From assembly GCA_032622095.1 (NCBI GenBank), contig CP136062.1, forward strand, positions 139,954,351 to 140,018,350: 64,000 bases of DNA, in the 5' to 3' direction. The notes beneath the pieces were generated by a model. That model did not search any database. It was not told the origin of the DNA and saw nothing but the letters and a program-made list of their open reading frames with translations. Source of the DNA: Siphonodentalium dalli. Its lineage: Eukaryota > Mollusca > Scaphopoda > Gadilida > Siphonodentaliidae. Shown piece after piece: positions 63,241 to 64,000 of the stretch (the first letter of the stretch is position 1; each line of letters starts with the position of its first letter). The position numbers and the translations under genes are program-made.

Positions 63241-63890
63241 GCATGCAGCTAGACTGTCACTGCGGGGGTACCTCGAAACAGTGCGCGGAACTGCGCAGAA
63301 GTGCGCGGAACTGCGCGGTACAAACAAAACAGTTATTATGCACGGGGAGTTGATTTAAAACATGTATATTAATGAAATATAGTAGTAAAGGTCTTCAGTT
63401 ACGAATTTGCAAGATCATTTTAACGTTTTATTAGAGAGAGTGAGTGGTAGAATCTACTGCGCACTGTTTCGAGAAAAGTTTACTGCGCTATATATCTTCC
63501 GCGCATTGTTTCGAGAAAAGCTTACTGCGCAGTTGTTACCAGAAAACTGAATGCGCGATGTCGGATTAATAGCCACAGTTGCGTGATAAATTATATATTA
63601 TAAAACAATTTTTTAAAACTCCCATCAGCTTTTATCCGGGCTTTGGACCGGCAGACTTAAAATGTCAAAATGAAATTATCGATTTCCTCATATGTTTCCA
63701 AATTTATTATTTATTGTTAAAATTCCGTTCGACGTGGAAAATAATCGATCAACGATTTTGGTGCTTTTTAAATTTAAGGCGTGAGTCTAGAGTGAATACG
63801 AGGAAAGCGGCTTCCCCGGGCTTCGTTAGATTGCGTGATGGGTGTGTCAAAAAGAGAGAGAGTTTGGTTTTGGAGTAATTACGTTTATTC
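63241..63890. repeat. GCGC-rich short repeats
   Basis: Units of AGTGCGCGGAACTGCGC occur at 63280-63320. Inverse-type units containing ACTGCGCACTGTTTCGAGAA and TTTACTGCGC occur two to three times at 63455-63550, so the region holds short inverted repeats. The open frame at 63579-63878 has no recognisable family. Confidence 0.45.
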
Positions 63891-64000
63891 CCAAATACGA
63901 TTAAAGGTACTCAATTCGATAACACTCTTCTCAATTACTATTTCAATGGCTTCAGGGGCCAAAAATATTTGATTCGAGTCGAGGAAGCCACCCATCAAAG
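63891..64000. repeat. Dispersed GAATTAACGCTC/GAGTACCTTTAA-family repeat, cut by the window end
   Basis: GGTACTCAATTCGAT, CTCAATTACTATTTCAATGG, TTTGATTCGAGTCGAGGAA and CCACCCATCAAAG match 54095-54205 (inverse) and 49520-49560. It continues past the window. Confidence 0.6.

Overview
The window looks like nuclear DNA of a marine mollusc, most probably a bivalve. It is AT-rich, gene-poor and intron-rich, and crowded with small non-autonomous transposons, including elements with GGAC/ACGG microsatellite tracts and ~160-bp tandem cores of the kind known as 'pearl' elements in bivalves. The species cannot be named from the sequence.

Two split protein genes and one dead retrotransposon are supported. 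(1) An ABHD4/ABHD5-type alpha/beta-hydrolase lies on the + strand. Four exons (21360-21884, 23244-23355, 28695-28881, 31891-32241) join in frame through canonical splice sites and end in an unusually long C-terminal tail. Its 5' exon or exons are not proven; a promoter-like stretch with a possible first exon lies at 2834-2905. (2) A complete microsomal cytochrome P450 of the CYP2 clan lies on the - strand. Six exons between 55123 and 43929 predict 534 residues with a membrane anchor, I-helix, ExxR and haem-Cys motifs. (3) A degenerate APE-type (CR1/Jockey-like) LINE at about 58091-61744 carries a 2A-like motif, a PHD finger, an endonuclease and a reverse transcriptase. It is interrupted by a 1.05-kb element with a perfect 9-bp target duplication.

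Layout: 1-21 kb is repeats (long-TIR elements with 8-11 bp target duplications, a TA-flanked palindromic MITE, tandem-core elements, a possible ~4.9 kb composite). 21-32 kb is the hydrolase, with a nested ~4 kb repeat complex in its second visible intron. 32-43 kb is a repeat desert with nested TTAA elements. 44-56 kb is the P450, whose introns are full of MITEs. 56-64 kb holds the LINE and low-complexity repeats.

The strongest observations are about mobile DNA. Several TIR families flanked by TTAA (piggyBac-like) share one internal palindromic module. Natural empty sites inside the window prove two insertions: a TTAA element, and a Helentron-like element inside another copy of that same TTAA element. 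One MITE family supplies the P450 stop codon and last residues, and another copy begins at intron base 6 of the same gene. No CRISPR, rRNA or ordinary tRNA gene was seen. The hydrolase and P450 are neighbours but nothing shows they act together.
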